A DNA stretch of 64,000 bases from NCBI RefSeq assembly GCF_000328475.2, contig NC_026483.1, positions 744,001 to 808,000 of the forward strand, read 5' to 3'. The position numbers were made by a program, and so were the translations under genes. Positions 39,101 to 49,549 of this stretch are shown one piece after another. Positions within the stretch are counted from its first letter, which is position 1. Each line of letters starts with the position of its first letter. The notes beneath the pieces are model-generated. The model did not search any database and was not told the origin of the DNA. It was given only the letters and a program-made list of their open reading frames with translations. The DNA is from Mycosarcoma maydis. Taxonomy: Eukaryota; Basidiomycota; Ustilaginomycetes; Ustilaginales.

Positions 39101-39293
39101 CAAGCCGGTAGCCAGGGCATTGGGTCACATCAAAGGAAGGAGAGATGTAAGAGTCGTTGTTGTCATCACGCCTTTGGACGGCGCTCGTCTCGAGCTGGTG
39201 GTCGACAATCGACGACGGAAGCGCAGAGGTTAAGCAAAACGAGGTGGTGAAAACAGCAGCCACCAGCGGCGTCAGCACTTTGAACGACCGCAT
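36186..39293 (-). CDS. Secreted alpha-glucosidase, glycoside hydrolase family 31
   Basis: Intronless, 1035 residues. A signal peptide at residues 1-25 (VLTPLVAAVFTTSFCLTSALP) precedes the mature enzyme. The N-terminal beta-sandwich has the galactose-mutarotase-like fold words (YGLGEYVSRSFRR, YGYHPVY). The catalytic barrel contains GIWLDMNEPSSF (nucleophile Asp at about 505) and HWLGDNYALW (acid/base Asp at about 706), plus FQMFGIHFIGADICGF and FLPFMRNHNTIG. A Thr/Pro-rich linker and C-terminal beta domains follow. Many N-x-S/T sites support secretion. GH31 members of this type release glucose from the non-reducing end of maltose and starch-derived oligosaccharides. The best guess is an extracellular or cell-wall alpha-glucosidase for carbon uptake. 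Without a tree I cannot separate alpha-glucosidase from related invertase-like GH31. Confidence 0.93.
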   Translation of the reverse strand: MRSFKVLTPLVAAVFTTSFCLTSALPSSIVDHQLETSAVQRRDDNNDSYISPSFDVTQCPGYRLVGGPVQSQYGFTAKLSLAGQACNAYGVDIADLTLSVVYEKKHQLHVHIYDTAKHQYQLPNGLIYDRPSDDPAEIQDGVTAENSDLVFHHTAENDRQSDGSWAFWITRKSNDEVIFDTRPTNIPTYEQGMSNVASDTKRNSTAMPKHELIFENQYLQLSSALPEDANVYGLGEYVSRSFRRDPDETLQPFFTLDAGTPVDSNMYGYHPVYTEARRGADGKLRTHTVSFTSTSGMDVLLRRGLIQYRAIGGTMDLRFFSGSSNGRNSPNSAIQQYVNFIGNPVLHPYWAYGFHLCRWGYTNVSDTQAIIDAMREHNIPLEVQWNDIDYLQEFRDFTTDPQRFAQSEFAEMIRKLRDNHQHYVPIIDMAIPKAPTNASDTYYPGTRGDELDVFLKNRNHTEYIGEVWPGYTSFVDQQAENAAQWWTEAIRNFSEIVDFSGIWLDMNEPSSFVIGNAAGVETNLSDTPAYTAATSVAGWPQGYDNLTWGSSGNVTVNGSYTFQEGVQNNDAEQRRRSLLVRREHDSVLPKRQDRDQGNKFGSHDPHYRYANASVRYLSNPPYAIHNGIHISETDLNVNLDKKTVAMDAVSADGSRAVYDVHNLDGTLEEQHFYKALRTIRPNERPFLISRSTYPGAGRYTGHWLGDNYALWTILPGQQAYKAGAGMAQSIDGVLQFQMFGIHFIGADICGFNRNTDEELCNRWMMLGAFLPFMRNHNTIGAIAQEPFRWDSVANASRIAISKRYELLPSLYSHMARSSASGEPAIRAIWYEFDEVFEQTNHYAHQFLFGDNLLVSPVLEPNVTHVNALFPRAGGSWRNVFDWTALDVEPNKHVAVNAPLCTINVHLRPGRALLTHSMPAYTVHETAQSAYALIVNLNNQASASQSFYLDDTTTPAPSPNSTLTVHACNNTIHINLQGSYLPIQPLSYIVVLNVNHQPHRVTANSSSTSFLWDPKRSLLNITNLAIPLTQSVIHWS

Positions 39294-42111
39294 CTTGAGC
39301 GAGGTAGTCTTGCAGCCAATCAGAAAGACGAGGCTGCTCTTACGAGAGATCTTGTTCGAAGCATCGTTGGCGCAGAAGAAAGAAACGGAGGCTATTTTAA
39401 AGGTCGACCAGCGTGGTGTGGCTAGCGCTTACCGTGCACCGAGCCCTGTTTTGCAAGACGTGCGGGAGCGCGCAGGTTGTTCGTTAGGCGGTACCAGGCG
39501 CGGAGAGATTCAAGCCCAAAGCGGGGCTCCAGCGTAAGTCACGGTGTGGTTCGCTGGGGTGCATTACTTGACAGCAATTTTCTGTGGGCGAAATTTTTCT
39601 GTCCGTTGTGGTGCACCAAGTGACGTGCCCACGGCGAGCAAAAACCAAGTATGTCCGCGTTGCGCGGAGAATGCGTGGGGGAAGGGGAGGACTGGGAAAC
39701 TGTCTACGATCCTCCGGCAGATCGCAGCGCTTAGGCGAGGGCGAGGGGACGAAACCGGTGGTTTTGCAGGCGGTTAGATCCAAGTCGGCGGGCGGTAGAG
39801 TGACAGCGGAAAACGCTAAAGCCGAGGAAGGAGTTTTGCTCGGCTTCTTCGAGACGAGCAGCAGAGTTGTACCGAGATACGAGCGAGTGCTAATGCAAAG
39901 TGATGTCGTAAACGTGGGCTGTTGGTGCAAGACGGTGCAAAGAATGGCGGCAAATAGCCGAGAAGTGTAAGCGTAAGCGAGGCAGATGGGTTACACAGCG
40001 TCGCGCGGCCACTCTGGCGACAAGAACAGGACAACGTAGATTCGTGATTCGCGACTGCCGTTTTAGTTTGCTGCTTTTTGCAACTATTGTTGCAAACCGC
40101 TTCATATGCTGAAACTAGCTGTCTCGTTGAGGACGCAAGAATAGGTAAGCGTTCATATTCACGTATGCCTGGTCGAGGTCGGAGTAGAGCGTTGGAAGGA
40201 TTCGTGCAAGGACTAATCAACCAAATTCGCGAATCGCGAGGGAAGGCAGCAGCAGCAGCAGCAGTAGCAGTAGCAACAAAAATGGACGGGAGGGTAGGAG
40301 GAATGAACCTGGTGATGCGGAGAAACGTCACAAGGCTCGTTCAAGTCGCCGGCAAGAAAAGCGTGACACGGAACGCAAGTGTTCAAGTGCGCGTAAGGTA
40401 AAATCTGCAAAGCGAGCAACCTTCCTGTACTGGCCGCGGGTAATGGACAGCGCCGTAGTTGCCGAAAGCTGGTCTCAAGGGTCTCTATCAGCATTGGAGT
40501 GGTTGTACGAGAGGGTTGGATCTCAGAAAACGGCCAGCCAGAGCTACGGCAACGCTGATGCTCGACTGAGAGCGGAACGAGCATGCCTCTGCACGCTCCT
40601 GCTGTTCTCGACGGAATGCTCTCAAAGCTGCTCGGGAGGATCTCGGAGAAATTTGTTCTGGTTCCTCCGTCATGACCAAGAAGCAGCGTTAGTGTAGATC
40701 GATGGAAGAACGAAGAAACATCTGAGCGCATCTGATGACGATATGCACTGATCCGAGACGACCGTTACCGCATGGGTCTCGAGGTAGCACCGAGCCAACT
40801 CCTGGCGAGCTCGGCGGGCTGCCCAAGCGAAGCGCCTAAGGCTCGAATCCTGGGAGAAGTTGGGGTGCAGTATTTACAATATACGATGCGAGCCTGCCTC
40901 AACCCTGTGTTCGGGCTCTTCGTCGTCGTTGTCGAAAAGTTGACTGGAACAGTCTTGAGTCGTGATTGAGTCACGAGTTACTAAATTTGGACGTGGTGAC
41001 GGGCGTGCGTGGGGCACGAGGTGTTGGAGGGGGCACAAGGGTATGACAATGTTACACCATCAGAGTAAGACATTGAGATTCTTTTTGCACTCAGCAGAAA
41101 TCTGTCGCGCGAGTGGAGGCGAAATGACGCTTTGCACCGACGATTACCAGGTCCGCCTCGGTCAAGAACAGAGACAGGGGCCTCAATCGTGAATGCGTTG
41201 ATATTGTGCGGCTCGATCTGGACCTTTTGGCATATAACTTAGTGCCAAACGCCTCTTGACCCACGTTATGCAGCAGGAGAAATACATACGATCATGCACA
41301 GTGAGCTCCTTTCATGATATGCGTATCGACTGGGAGTAACTAGAGTTGAAGATGACAACCCAAGTCCGATTGGTAGTCTAGACTCCTTTTGGTATAGTGA
41401 CTTAGCTTCAAGTACTAGCAGCGACATGGCTGGCTGTGCGAGGGTTGCAGCAGTCTTGAGTGAACAACACGCAAGACGCGCTCGCGTGGGACATAGTTGA
41501 ACATACACTCGTGACTGCACGCTGAAAAGCATGAAGCCAAGAGCGTCTGTTTGTTGAGTGGCGAGTCGTGAGTCGTGAGTCGTATGTGTTGGTTTCAGCT
41601 CCACTTTAAATTAGAGCAATCACGTTTCAAGATTGGCGTAGAATGTTAACGTGAACATGTTATGTGTAACAAGCGTGAAGTTTGTTTTTGGATTTTCTTT
41701 CCTATTTTGGAAAAGGGGCAACTCGAAAACAGGGTCTCTTTGTTGTAGTCGGTTTTTTGTATTCAGGATTTGCGGTCTGCGAATGCACGTCGAGTGTTGC
41801 TCGCCTCCTATTTGTGTTTTGTGATTTGGTGGTGCCTTTACTGCCCTCATACACTCTCTGCTGTCAAACAAAGTGTGCTTGCTTGCACGTTGTTCAGTTA
41901 AACCCCTCGCCTTGTCCTATTCAACACGGCTGCTCATCTTCTGCTTGTCACTCCATCCTCGCCTCGTTCCATCCTTTCTCAATCACATTGCACAGTCTCG
42001 ACATTATTCGCTTCGATTGCAGCCAATTCAAAGGTTGTGCAGTTGGCTCAACGTCGCACCGGACCATCATAGACGCAAACTTTGGACGCTTGGCTCGCTG
42101 CAACGTCAACC
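39294..42111. other. Long intergenic region GH31 - NDR kinase
   Basis: About 2.8 kb. No open frame shows a family motif; the longest on either strand are Ser/Cys/Arg-rich and terminate in simple sequence. It holds an interrupted GCA/GTA trinucleotide microsatellite at about 40246-40276, a heptamer triplet at 41563-41583 (gagtcgt three times) and a pyrimidine-rich leader (about 41870-42000) before the kinase ATG. Confidence 0.5.
41563..41583. repeat. Heptamer triplet (GAGTCGT)x3
   Basis: Three exact abutting 7-base units, a phase-shifted member of the dispersed tcgtgag family. Confidence 0.85.
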
Positions 42112-45100
42112 ATGCTGGCCACAACAGCACGTCCTCAGGGTGCAAGGCCCATGCCCTCTTCGTCAGGCTCTGGCGGCAGTGGTAGTGGTGGCGGTGGAGG
42201 AGGCGGCGCTGGCGGCGCTGGCGGCGTTGGCGTTGGAGGTGCTATGGCCTACTATGCAGCAGCTGCTCAACCGTATTCCGCTCCTGCGACCAAGGAGGCT
42301 GCGTGGTACGAATATGAGGAGCGAATGCGTCCCTCTTACATCCAACAGCCTGCATCCTCACCGCTCGCTTCATCCGCCCACTACAATCAGCCCTACACAA
42401 CAAGAGCTCAACCTCCCGTTAGCCCGTCTGCCTATGCCAGCAACGCCTACGTGCAATACGCTTCCAGTTCCTACTCGCAACAACCCTCTGCCTACCAGCA
42501 CCCCCCTGTCCAGCATGCTCTCCCTTCATACCCATCCTCTACTAAGCCGCCTCATTCTCTTTACCAAACTCCCCAGTATACCCCACAATATCAGCAGCCA
42601 CCCCAATCGCCGCTTCGATACAACCAAGCCACACCTTCGTCATCCAGACCGCCTCCCGCGTCCTCGGCCAAGTATGCAAACCCTCACCTCAACAGTGCAC
42701 CTTCTCGATTTGCCACCAATCCATCCTATCCGGAGCCACAAGAGATTCCCCGCTCTACCGTCCAGGGTAGCGCTTTCATGCACAAAGGCTTCTGGGATAT
42801 CCTCTCGCTCGTCAACAACCAGGGCCAGGGCCCCTCGTCCAACCGTCTCGCGCCTCCGTCTACCTCTCAACGTCCTTCCTCTCCTGGAAAGTTCCGTTCC
42901 ACCCTCAGCAAGGCGTCCTGCGCTCTCCGCAAAAACACGCAGGACAACTTTCAGGCCGGTCCCGAGTATGATCCTGCTGCTGTCTTTCCTGCCAATGCCT
43001 CGCCGCGCGCTCCTGGCTCTCCTGTCAAAGACGCCTCGACCTCCGCTCTACCTGGCGCCTACCCTCGTCCATTGTTCGCGGCTCCTTTGACACACACTGC
43101 CAACGCATCGGCCATCAGCGCCGCCATGAACTTCTTTACCCCAGCCGCTATCGGTCCTAGAGCACAGAAGAAGCGCATCAGCATCGACATGGTCGGCGCT
43201 CCACAGACCCAGACCTTCGTCCATGCTGCCCATGCCAGTGATGCAGAGCAAGCCGAGGTCATCCTCAATAGATGGAGTCGCGACGGCGTGGGCAAAGTTG
43301 CGGATCCATTGTGGGTCGAACCCATTAAACATGCTCTTCGGCTTCAGGCAGCGAGAAACCAAGCCGAGGCCATTGCTCAGGTTCAAGCCGCCATGCATCA
43401 GGACAGTCTTATCCAGGACAATCCGCGACAGCTCCACATTGTCAATGGCGCTCCTAGCCAGATTTCTATGCTCACCACCACTACTGCCACCGCAGGTCAC
43501 AGCACTCTCTCCAACGCTACCATCCGCCCCGGTGTTAATGCTCCTGCTCTGTCGCCTACTCGCGAAAGAGGTGCTTTCGCTGGTATTGTTGAGGAGCCTG
43601 CTGTGGGTATGGATGGTGAGCTTGAGGCTGCCATACATGCTCACTTGCAGCTCTCTTCTCCATCGCCTCAGCCCTTCGCTAGGCCTGCTGCGCTGCGCAC
43701 CAACACTGCTGGCACTCTGCTCGTCAACCCTTCGCCTCCTGTGGCTCGCGACGCCGACGCCCGCGCACCCGACTATATGATGTATCGCCCCCCATCGCCC
43801 AACGCGTCCAATCGCAACAGCCGCAACATTGATGGCCTGCCCTCGGGCGCTCCCAATGGCATCAGTGCCATGTTTGAAGCCCCTGCTCATAATGACGATC
43901 TGCAGGCTCCCACTTCCATCCCGGAGCGTCCTAACTCCATGGTCGTTCTCGACAGCTTGCGCTCCGTTGACACGGCTGGCATGACCGCGCTTGTCGATCT
44001 CACTCAGCCCATCGGTGCTGCAGTGCGCCCCTCGCTGGAGACGGTCGAAAAGAGTGTTGCTGCCAAGATCTTCTTTGAGAATCTCTACTACGGTATTCTC
44101 AAGAAGCCCAAGGCTCGCGACACGAGGCGAGCTGGCCTCGAAGCCGAGCTGGCCTCGCTACGCATCCCTGAGAGCAGTAAAAATCAAATCCGTGAAGCTT
44201 GGATGGCCAACGAGACGCAATACCTGCGCGACCTACGCGCTCGGGTGAATGTCAACTCGTTCCTCAAACTCAAGACGATCGGACACGGCGCATTTGGTGT
44301 GGTGGCACTCTGCAAGGAACGCCAGTCAGGTCAGCTGTACGCCATGAAGCAGCTGCGCAAAGCCGACATGCTGCGCAAAGGCCAGGAGGGTCACGTTCGT
44401 GCCGAGCGCGACCTAATGACATCCGCTTCCGCCAGTGCAACGGCCAAGTGGATCGTCAAGCTCATCTACTCGTTCCAGGATGTGGACCACCTTTACCTCA
44501 TCATGGAGTTCATGGGAGGAGGAGATCTACTTAACCTGCTCATCGAGAAGGACATCTTTGAGGAAGACTTTGCGCGCTTTTACGTGGCCGAGATGGTGCT
44601 TGCCATTCATGAAGCTCACTCGTTCGGCTACATCCATCGTGACATTAAGCCAGACAACTTTTTGTACACCTCGGACGGCCACATCAAGCTGGCCGACTTT
44701 GGACTTTGTCAATCCTTCCACTGGGCGCACGACGGCGCCTACTACGACCAGCAGCGTAAGAATCTGCTCAAGAAGCACGGTATCGATTTGGACGACTCGC
44801 ATGCTGCTGCTGGTATGCGTCGTGCTGCGCAGGCCACGGGACGCCGCGGCGGTGCACCTGGTCAGGCAGGTGCCGGTCTCTCTGACAAGGAACTCATCGA
44901 GATCATGTCAGACCGCAACGCCGATGGCACACCCAAAACGCACGTACTGACGTGGCGCGAGAAGAACAAGAAGAAGATCGCCTACTCTGTTGTAGGAACC
45001 AACAACTACATGGCGCCTGAGGTTCTGCGCGGATTAGGCTACGATCAAGCATGTGACTGGTGGTCGCTGGGTGTCATCGTGTTCGAGATGCTGTATGGCT

Positions 45101-45786
45101 ATCCGCCGTTTGTATCCAAATCGAGACACCTCACTCGCCAAAAGATCCTCAACTGGAAGCAGACGTTGCGCTTCCCGACCAAGCCGAGGATCTCTCGCGA
45201 GGGCCAAGACTTTATCGCTCGCCTCGTATGCGAGCGCGAAGACAGACTGGGCAGCACGGCTTCCGCTTCAGTGAGTCGACCCAACAGTTACTTGCAGAGC
45301 GCGCGAAGGTCAGGCTTTGGCAACCAGGGTCAGTCGAACACGGGCAGCGCACTGCAGGACGGCGTGGAAGAGCTCATGTCGCATCCCTGGTTCCGTGGCA
45401 TCGACTGGGAGAACCTGCACCGAACGCGTCCGCCTTTCCGACCCGCACTCAGTCACCCGGGCGACACGAAACACTTTGAGGACGATATAGAGGATGAGCC
45501 TCTTGCGGCACCTGGTGCGGCCAACAACCCGAACGCTGACCAGCCGAGGGACCCCATGTTGAGAGACCAAGAACAGGGACCCAAGCTGCTCGAGATGCGC
45601 AAGCAGCTCGCCTTTATGGGATATACCTTCAAGAGCCCCAAGGCGTTTGATCCGCGAGAACAGCTCGCCGACGAGCGCAATGTGATCGCGGTCGAGAGAG
45701 CCGCCGGTATGACGCCAGCACAGGAGCGGGGCAGGGGCCGAGAGCCGACCGAGTTGGGTAGTAGGATTCGAAGCATGTCGATGTGA
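42112..45786 (+). CDS. NDR-family AGC Ser/Thr kinase with long disordered N-terminus
   Basis: Intronless, 1224 residues from ATG 42112; no earlier in-frame ATG. Residues 1-620 are Gly, Pro, Gln and Ser-rich and unstructured, starting with a polyglycine run. The region at 650-720 (VEKSVAAKIFFENLYYGIL ... RDLRARVN) matches the Mob-binding helical NTR of NDR kinases. The kinase domain has GHGAFG, YAMK (Lys746), HRDIKPDN (Asp844), DFG (Asp862), a ~100-residue insert in the activation segment, then IAYSVVGTNNYMAPEVL (Ser959) and CDWWSLGVIVFEMLYG. The hydrophobic motif FMGYTFK (Thr1172) is near the end. Insert, Mob helix and hydrophobic motif identify NDR/LATS kinases that control polarity and separation. 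The GTNNYMAPE form differs from Cbk1 (GTPDYIAPE) and is closer to the Ppk35-like branch; I give no symbol. Confidence 0.9.
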   Translation: MLATTARPQGARPMPSSSGSGGSGSGGGGGGGAGGAGGVGVGGAMAYYAAAAQPYSAPATKEAAWYEYEERMRPSYIQQPASSPLASSAHYNQPYTTRAQPPVSPSAYASNAYVQYASSSYSQQPSAYQHPPVQHALPSYPSSTKPPHSLYQTPQYTPQYQQPPQSPLRYNQATPSSSRPPPASSAKYANPHLNSAPSRFATNPSYPEPQEIPRSTVQGSAFMHKGFWDILSLVNNQGQGPSSNRLAPPSTSQRPSSPGKFRSTLSKASCALRKNTQDNFQAGPEYDPAAVFPANASPRAPGSPVKDASTSALPGAYPRPLFAAPLTHTANASAISAAMNFFTPAAIGPRAQKKRISIDMVGAPQTQTFVHAAHASDAEQAEVILNRWSRDGVGKVADPLWVEPIKHALRLQAARNQAEAIAQVQAAMHQDSLIQDNPRQLHIVNGAPSQISMLTTTTATAGHSTLSNATIRPGVNAPALSPTRERGAFAGIVEEPAVGMDGELEAAIHAHLQLSSPSPQPFARPAALRTNTAGTLLVNPSPPVARDADARAPDYMMYRPPSPNASNRNSRNIDGLPSGAPNGISAMFEAPAHNDDLQAPTSIPERPNSMVVLDSLRSVDTAGMTALVDLTQPIGAAVRPSLETVEKSVAAKIFFENLYYGILKKPKARDTRRAGLEAELASLRIPESSKNQIREAWMANETQYLRDLRARVNVNSFLKLKTIGHGAFGVVALCKERQSGQLYAMKQLRKADMLRKGQEGHVRAERDLMTSASASATAKWIVKLIYSFQDVDHLYLIMEFMGGGDLLNLLIEKDIFEEDFARFYVAEMVLAIHEAHSFGYIHRDIKPDNFLYTSDGHIKLADFGLCQSFHWAHDGAYYDQQRKNLLKKHGIDLDDSHAAAGMRRAAQATGRRGGAPGQAGAGLSDKELIEIMSDRNADGTPKTHVLTWREKNKKKIAYSVVGTNNYMAPEVLRGLGYDQACDWWSLGVIVFEMLYGYPPFVSKSRHLTRQKILNWKQTLRFPTKPRISREGQDFIARLVCEREDRLGSTASASVSRPNSYLQSARRSGFGNQGQSNTGSALQDGVEELMSHPWFRGIDWENLHRTRPPFRPALSHPGDTKHFEDDIEDEPLAAPGAANNPNADQPRDPMLRDQEQGPKLLEMRKQLAFMGYTFKSPKAFDPREQLADERNVIAVERAAGMTPAQERGRGREPTELGSRIRSMSM

Positions 45787-46831
45787 TCTGTTCGCACTTT
45801 CCGATTCATTACATTTACGGACCTTGACCATTCTTAATCGTGAGTAATAATCATTGCCTTGTCAAGCTGAACTTGGAGGTTTTGATGTGGTTTTGAGCGT
45901 GTGCGGATAACCCGGGAAGCCTAAAGTCAGGAACGCGCTCCATGAGATGACTGCAGGAGGTCTCGACCGTTGTTGCTCTTACTCTCGTCGGAAGGAAGAT
46001 TCGGGATTTTCTGTAATCGTGAAATGCAATACCTTTACAGTTGTTAGTAGTCGTGAGTGGCAGAGTGGTAGAGTGTACTGATGTGTCAATTCGGGTGTCT
46101 CGGCCCACGCAGGTGGCCTGCAAGGAAGAGGTAACGGAAAGAGCCGACTGCGAGACTTTTCTGACGATACTTGGGATTATTAATCAGATCTCGTCTCTTG
46201 GTGCTTCGTGCTTCGTGCCTGTACCTAGAAAATAACAGCAAGATTTTTGATTGTTGGAACAAAAGTCGTGAATCTTCAATGGCAGGAGGGTCACGGCGTG
46301 AACGTGAATTTGGATTTGAATTTGAAAACGGTTCGAAAATTTGCAAAGTTGTGTATCCAACGGAGAATTCCCGGCGCTTGAGACTGAGTTTGATTGAGCC
46401 TAGCATTCACGATTCATATTCGTGATTATTCCATTCACGTTTCGTGAAAACGATTCCCGATTGTGTGTCACGGGTGCCACGCACGCACGCCGCAACCTTC
46501 CGATCGAGACGAGCTGCTCTGGTGACAACATGCACGGGCTTGGTGGTAAATGTGACAGTCATCAGTGGTGAATGTTGACCCGTCTTTCTCTCTCTCGATC
46601 GGCCTGGGCGTCAAACCTCGTGCCTCGCTGTGCTTCCCTCTTTTTCGCTCGGGCTGGCCACACTCGTGAATCACGAATGGGATCAGTACGATCGGGACCA
46701 AAGAAAAAGTTAACATTGACCCAGTAATCGCGCAACCCCCGTCGCCCCCTTCGCCATCTCTTCACCATCATCACCAACACCACCACAATCATCACGAACC
46801 ACAACCACATACGTCCGCAACGCTAAGGATC
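45787..46831. other. Intergenic region NDR kinase - cysteine-synthase-like gene
   Basis: About 1 kb with no coding signal. A cluster of tcgtgatt/ttcacg words lies at about 46405-46450 and a tcgtgaatcacgaatg word at about 46664-46679. A CCA/TCATCACCA-rich stretch (about 46760-46830) precedes the next ATG. Confidence 0.45.
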
Positions 46832-49383
46832 ATGTCGAACCAAACAATGCATTCCTACGACCCGGCCAAGATGAATGTCTTCAGCGGCGCTAACAGTCTG
46901 ATTGACTATTTCAATCCGGACAAGAATGCGCCGTTGCCGCTGGTCGAGTTACCACCCCAGCTCAACCCGTACTACGAAGACGGCGTGAGGATTTATGCCA
47001 AGATGCTCACCGCTCTTCCTGCTACCAACGTCAAGAGCTTGCCCGGTAAGTACGATGTTGCCCGAATCCAAGTGAAAGGTGTGGTCATGAGTCGTAGACT
47101 CGACTCTGGCTGATCGCCGGCGAACGTGTTGTGGATGTTGGTCGTGGGATCGTGACACGATATCAGGAGGCGAGTTGGTGGGCGGGAGGCAAAGTCCATC
47201 TCTTGGGAGACATGTTCTTGTTATACACATGCACAAAGATGTTCGGATTCAGAAGGACCCTAGATAAGATTGTGGTCTTTACATCATGGTCCGCCGTGGC
47301 TGTCTCGGAGCCCGGACGACTTCATGGCCCTACGGACAATTAGATAAGATAACAATCCGAGACGGCAAATGAGGAGGCTTGCGGCACCAGGCAACCGGCC
47401 TTGCGTGCTCACAATCAGTGGAAGACGCAAGCGGATAGCCCAAGAGCCGAACATAAAAGGCAAATGGCGGGCGACAGTGGGCTCCAGAGTTGATATCAAC
47501 GCAAATGGCGGGCTCCAGAGTTGCTGGCCCAAGACGCAATCGCACGCCCTCGCCGACCTGTTGGCCGAGCTCGGTGCAAAAATCTGCATTTGGACTCAAT
47601 CACGCCATTTTGGTTTCAATCACGCCATTTTTCAAATGGGCCGCGGGCCAATTCTTCTTGACGCTGATTCGATTTGAAGAATTATAGCGATGTAACATGC
47701 TTGGATGATAAACCACAAACCACAAACCAGTCACGAGTCGCCATGTCGATGCTTGCTCGCTGTCGTTGTTGTCCGCACCGTTGCTGACCTTTGACCATAC
47801 CCTGTTTCGTTCTTTACTGCGCTGTGATTTGCCTCCCTCTTCGTCATCATCTTGGCTGCTGGTGAAATCATGGCGTTCTGTGGTTATCACCGTCGACAGC
47901 TCTCTCGCTGCTCGAATCTGGCGGAGTCATCTCGCTTGATTCCACCCCGGAGCAGCGCGCCTCACAACGCATCCACACCGTCACCGAGTCCTCGTCCGGC
48001 TCCACGGTGACTTCGATGGCCATGATCGCTCGTCAACATGGTGTCTCGAAAGTGCGTGCCTGGATGTCGAACAAAGTTTCCCCTACCAAGTCGTCTCTGA
48101 TGCGTTTCTTTGGCCTCGAACTCGCCCTGTTCGGCGGACCGTCGCAGTCTCCTCCTCGAGATCCCATGGGCGGCATCGCCAAGGCTGCCGCTCAAGGCTC
48201 TCAACCGGGCGTTTTCAATCCGAACCAGTACGAAAACCCAGCCAATCCGGCAGCGCACGAAAGATGGACGGGCAAACAGCTGCTGCAACAGCTTCCGGAC
48301 ATCAACGTGTTTGCGGGAGGCATGGGCACTGGTGGCACCATCACTGGTACCGCGACTCGATTGAAGCAAGATCGACCGGATATGCATGTCATCGGCGTCT
48401 GCGTTGCTCGGGGCCACAAGATCCCCGGACCACGACCGCGCGAGTTGCTCGAACCGGTCGACTTTGCCTGGAAACCTCTGGTCGATTCGGTGGAAGACGT
48501 GGCAAGCAGGGAAAGCTACACACTCAGTATGCAACTCTGTCGCTACGGCATCGTCTGTGGCCCCAGCAGCGGCTTCTCGCTCCAAGGTCTCTTCCAAGTT
48601 TTGGAACGACGCAAAAAACAGGGCACTCTGGCTCAACTTCGACAGCAGAACGACGGCAAACCGATTCAAGCTGTCTTCCTCTGTTGCGATCTTCCGTTCC
48701 AGTACGTCGACGAGTACTTTGACAAGTGTGACGCATCGCATTTCATGCCGATCGTCAACGAGCATCTGTTCAAGGTGGACCAGTACTCGTACAGCACCAG
48801 CTGGATCTTGGACATTGCTAGTGCAAAGACAATGCTCGTCTATCCACGATTTTCGATTGAAGGTGCGGAAAAGACGGCGCTGCCGTCGCCGTCCGAATTG
48901 TCGTCGGACCCGAGCGAGTCGGATTCGGAATCGGAATCGTCGACGCCTGCTTCACCGGGTTTGTTGCGCCCGGCAATCATCGATTTGCGCTCTCGCGCCG
49001 ATTTTGCAGCTGGCCACCTGGCGCATGCCCGCAACATCCCGCTTTCCAGCCTGAACGCTGACGATGTGAGCCCGTACGAGGACGCGGTCCTTCTCGCAAC
49101 CCAGTTTACCGAACTCAACAAGAGGTTTGTCGAACAGCCGCAGGTGGACCACGAGTGCCCCGGTAATGGTGTGGCCGAATTGAATCAATTGAGCCTGCCA
49201 GAAATGCTGGCGTGTCTCAAGAAGTCACAGCGCGAAGCGTTGGTCGTGGACTACACCGGCGAAACGGGCAGACTGGCGGTAAGCGTGCTAAGGCATGCCG
49301 GTGTTAAGGCCTACTCGGTCGTCAAGGGTTGGGAGGCGCTCAAGGACGCGCAAGATGTGCAAATTGTCAAGCCTAAGGCTTAA
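46832..49383 (+). CDS. Cysteine-synthase-like PLP enzyme with degenerate rhodanese domain (long intron)
   Basis: Exon 1 46832-47045, an 854-nt intron (47046-47899, GTAAGT donor, CAG acceptor) and exon 2 47900-49383 give 565 residues. The join reads NVKSLPA-LSLLESGG, which fits the family in phase. Residues 10-70 (MNVFSGANSLIDYF, PLPLVELP, GVRIYAKM) and the SSSGSTV phosphate-binding loop, MRFFGLELALFGGPSQ, NPNQYENPANPAAH, GMGTGGTITGT and CGPSSGFSLQG belong to the beta-family of PLP enzymes (cysteine synthase/CBS fold). Lys68 in NVKSLP is the likely Schiff-base lysine. A C-terminal rhodanese-like domain (about 430-560: AIIDLRSRADFAAGHLAHARNIPL) has Asp522 in VVDYTGETGR where the active cysteine normally lies. 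It resembles uncharacterised fungal PLP proteins. The substrate is unknown and need not be O-acetylserine. Confidence 0.85.
47046..47899 (+). other. Unusually long intron with short direct repeats
   Basis: 854 nt versus 82-135 nt for the other introns here. Inside, ggctccagagttg occurs twice about 30 bases apart (about 47481 and 47511), with caaatggcggg also repeated, and caatcacgccatttt occurs twice (about 47596-47632). No transposon termini or coding capacity recognised. Confidence 0.6.
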
Positions 49384-49549
49384 AGAAAAAACTTATCGGA
49401 ATCGTTTATCTCGGTCAGCTTGCTTTGCTGTTTTTTGGTCATTCTCTTTGTCTCTGTTTTTTATGGTCTTCAGTCGTCCTCTTGCATGTCAAATAGCTTT
49501 TACTGTGCATCAACGCTTGAAATGTTTTTGTATGGAGATTGCTGTGTTT

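Noticed and set aside
40246..40276. CRISPR-like or VNTR array at the GCA/GTA repeat
   Set aside because: A simple interrupted trinucleotide microsatellite with no spacers; there are no other regular repeat-spacer arrays in the window.
40213..40731. 172-codon minus-strand open frame
   Set aside because: Low-complexity, Cys/Tyr runs translated from a trinucleotide repeat; no family motif and no start-context support.
40785..40860. tRNA-like region with a gctcgaatcc B-box-like word
   Set aside because: An A-box-like tagcaccgagcc precedes it but the flanks do not pair into an acceptor stem and no plausible anticodon arm exists.
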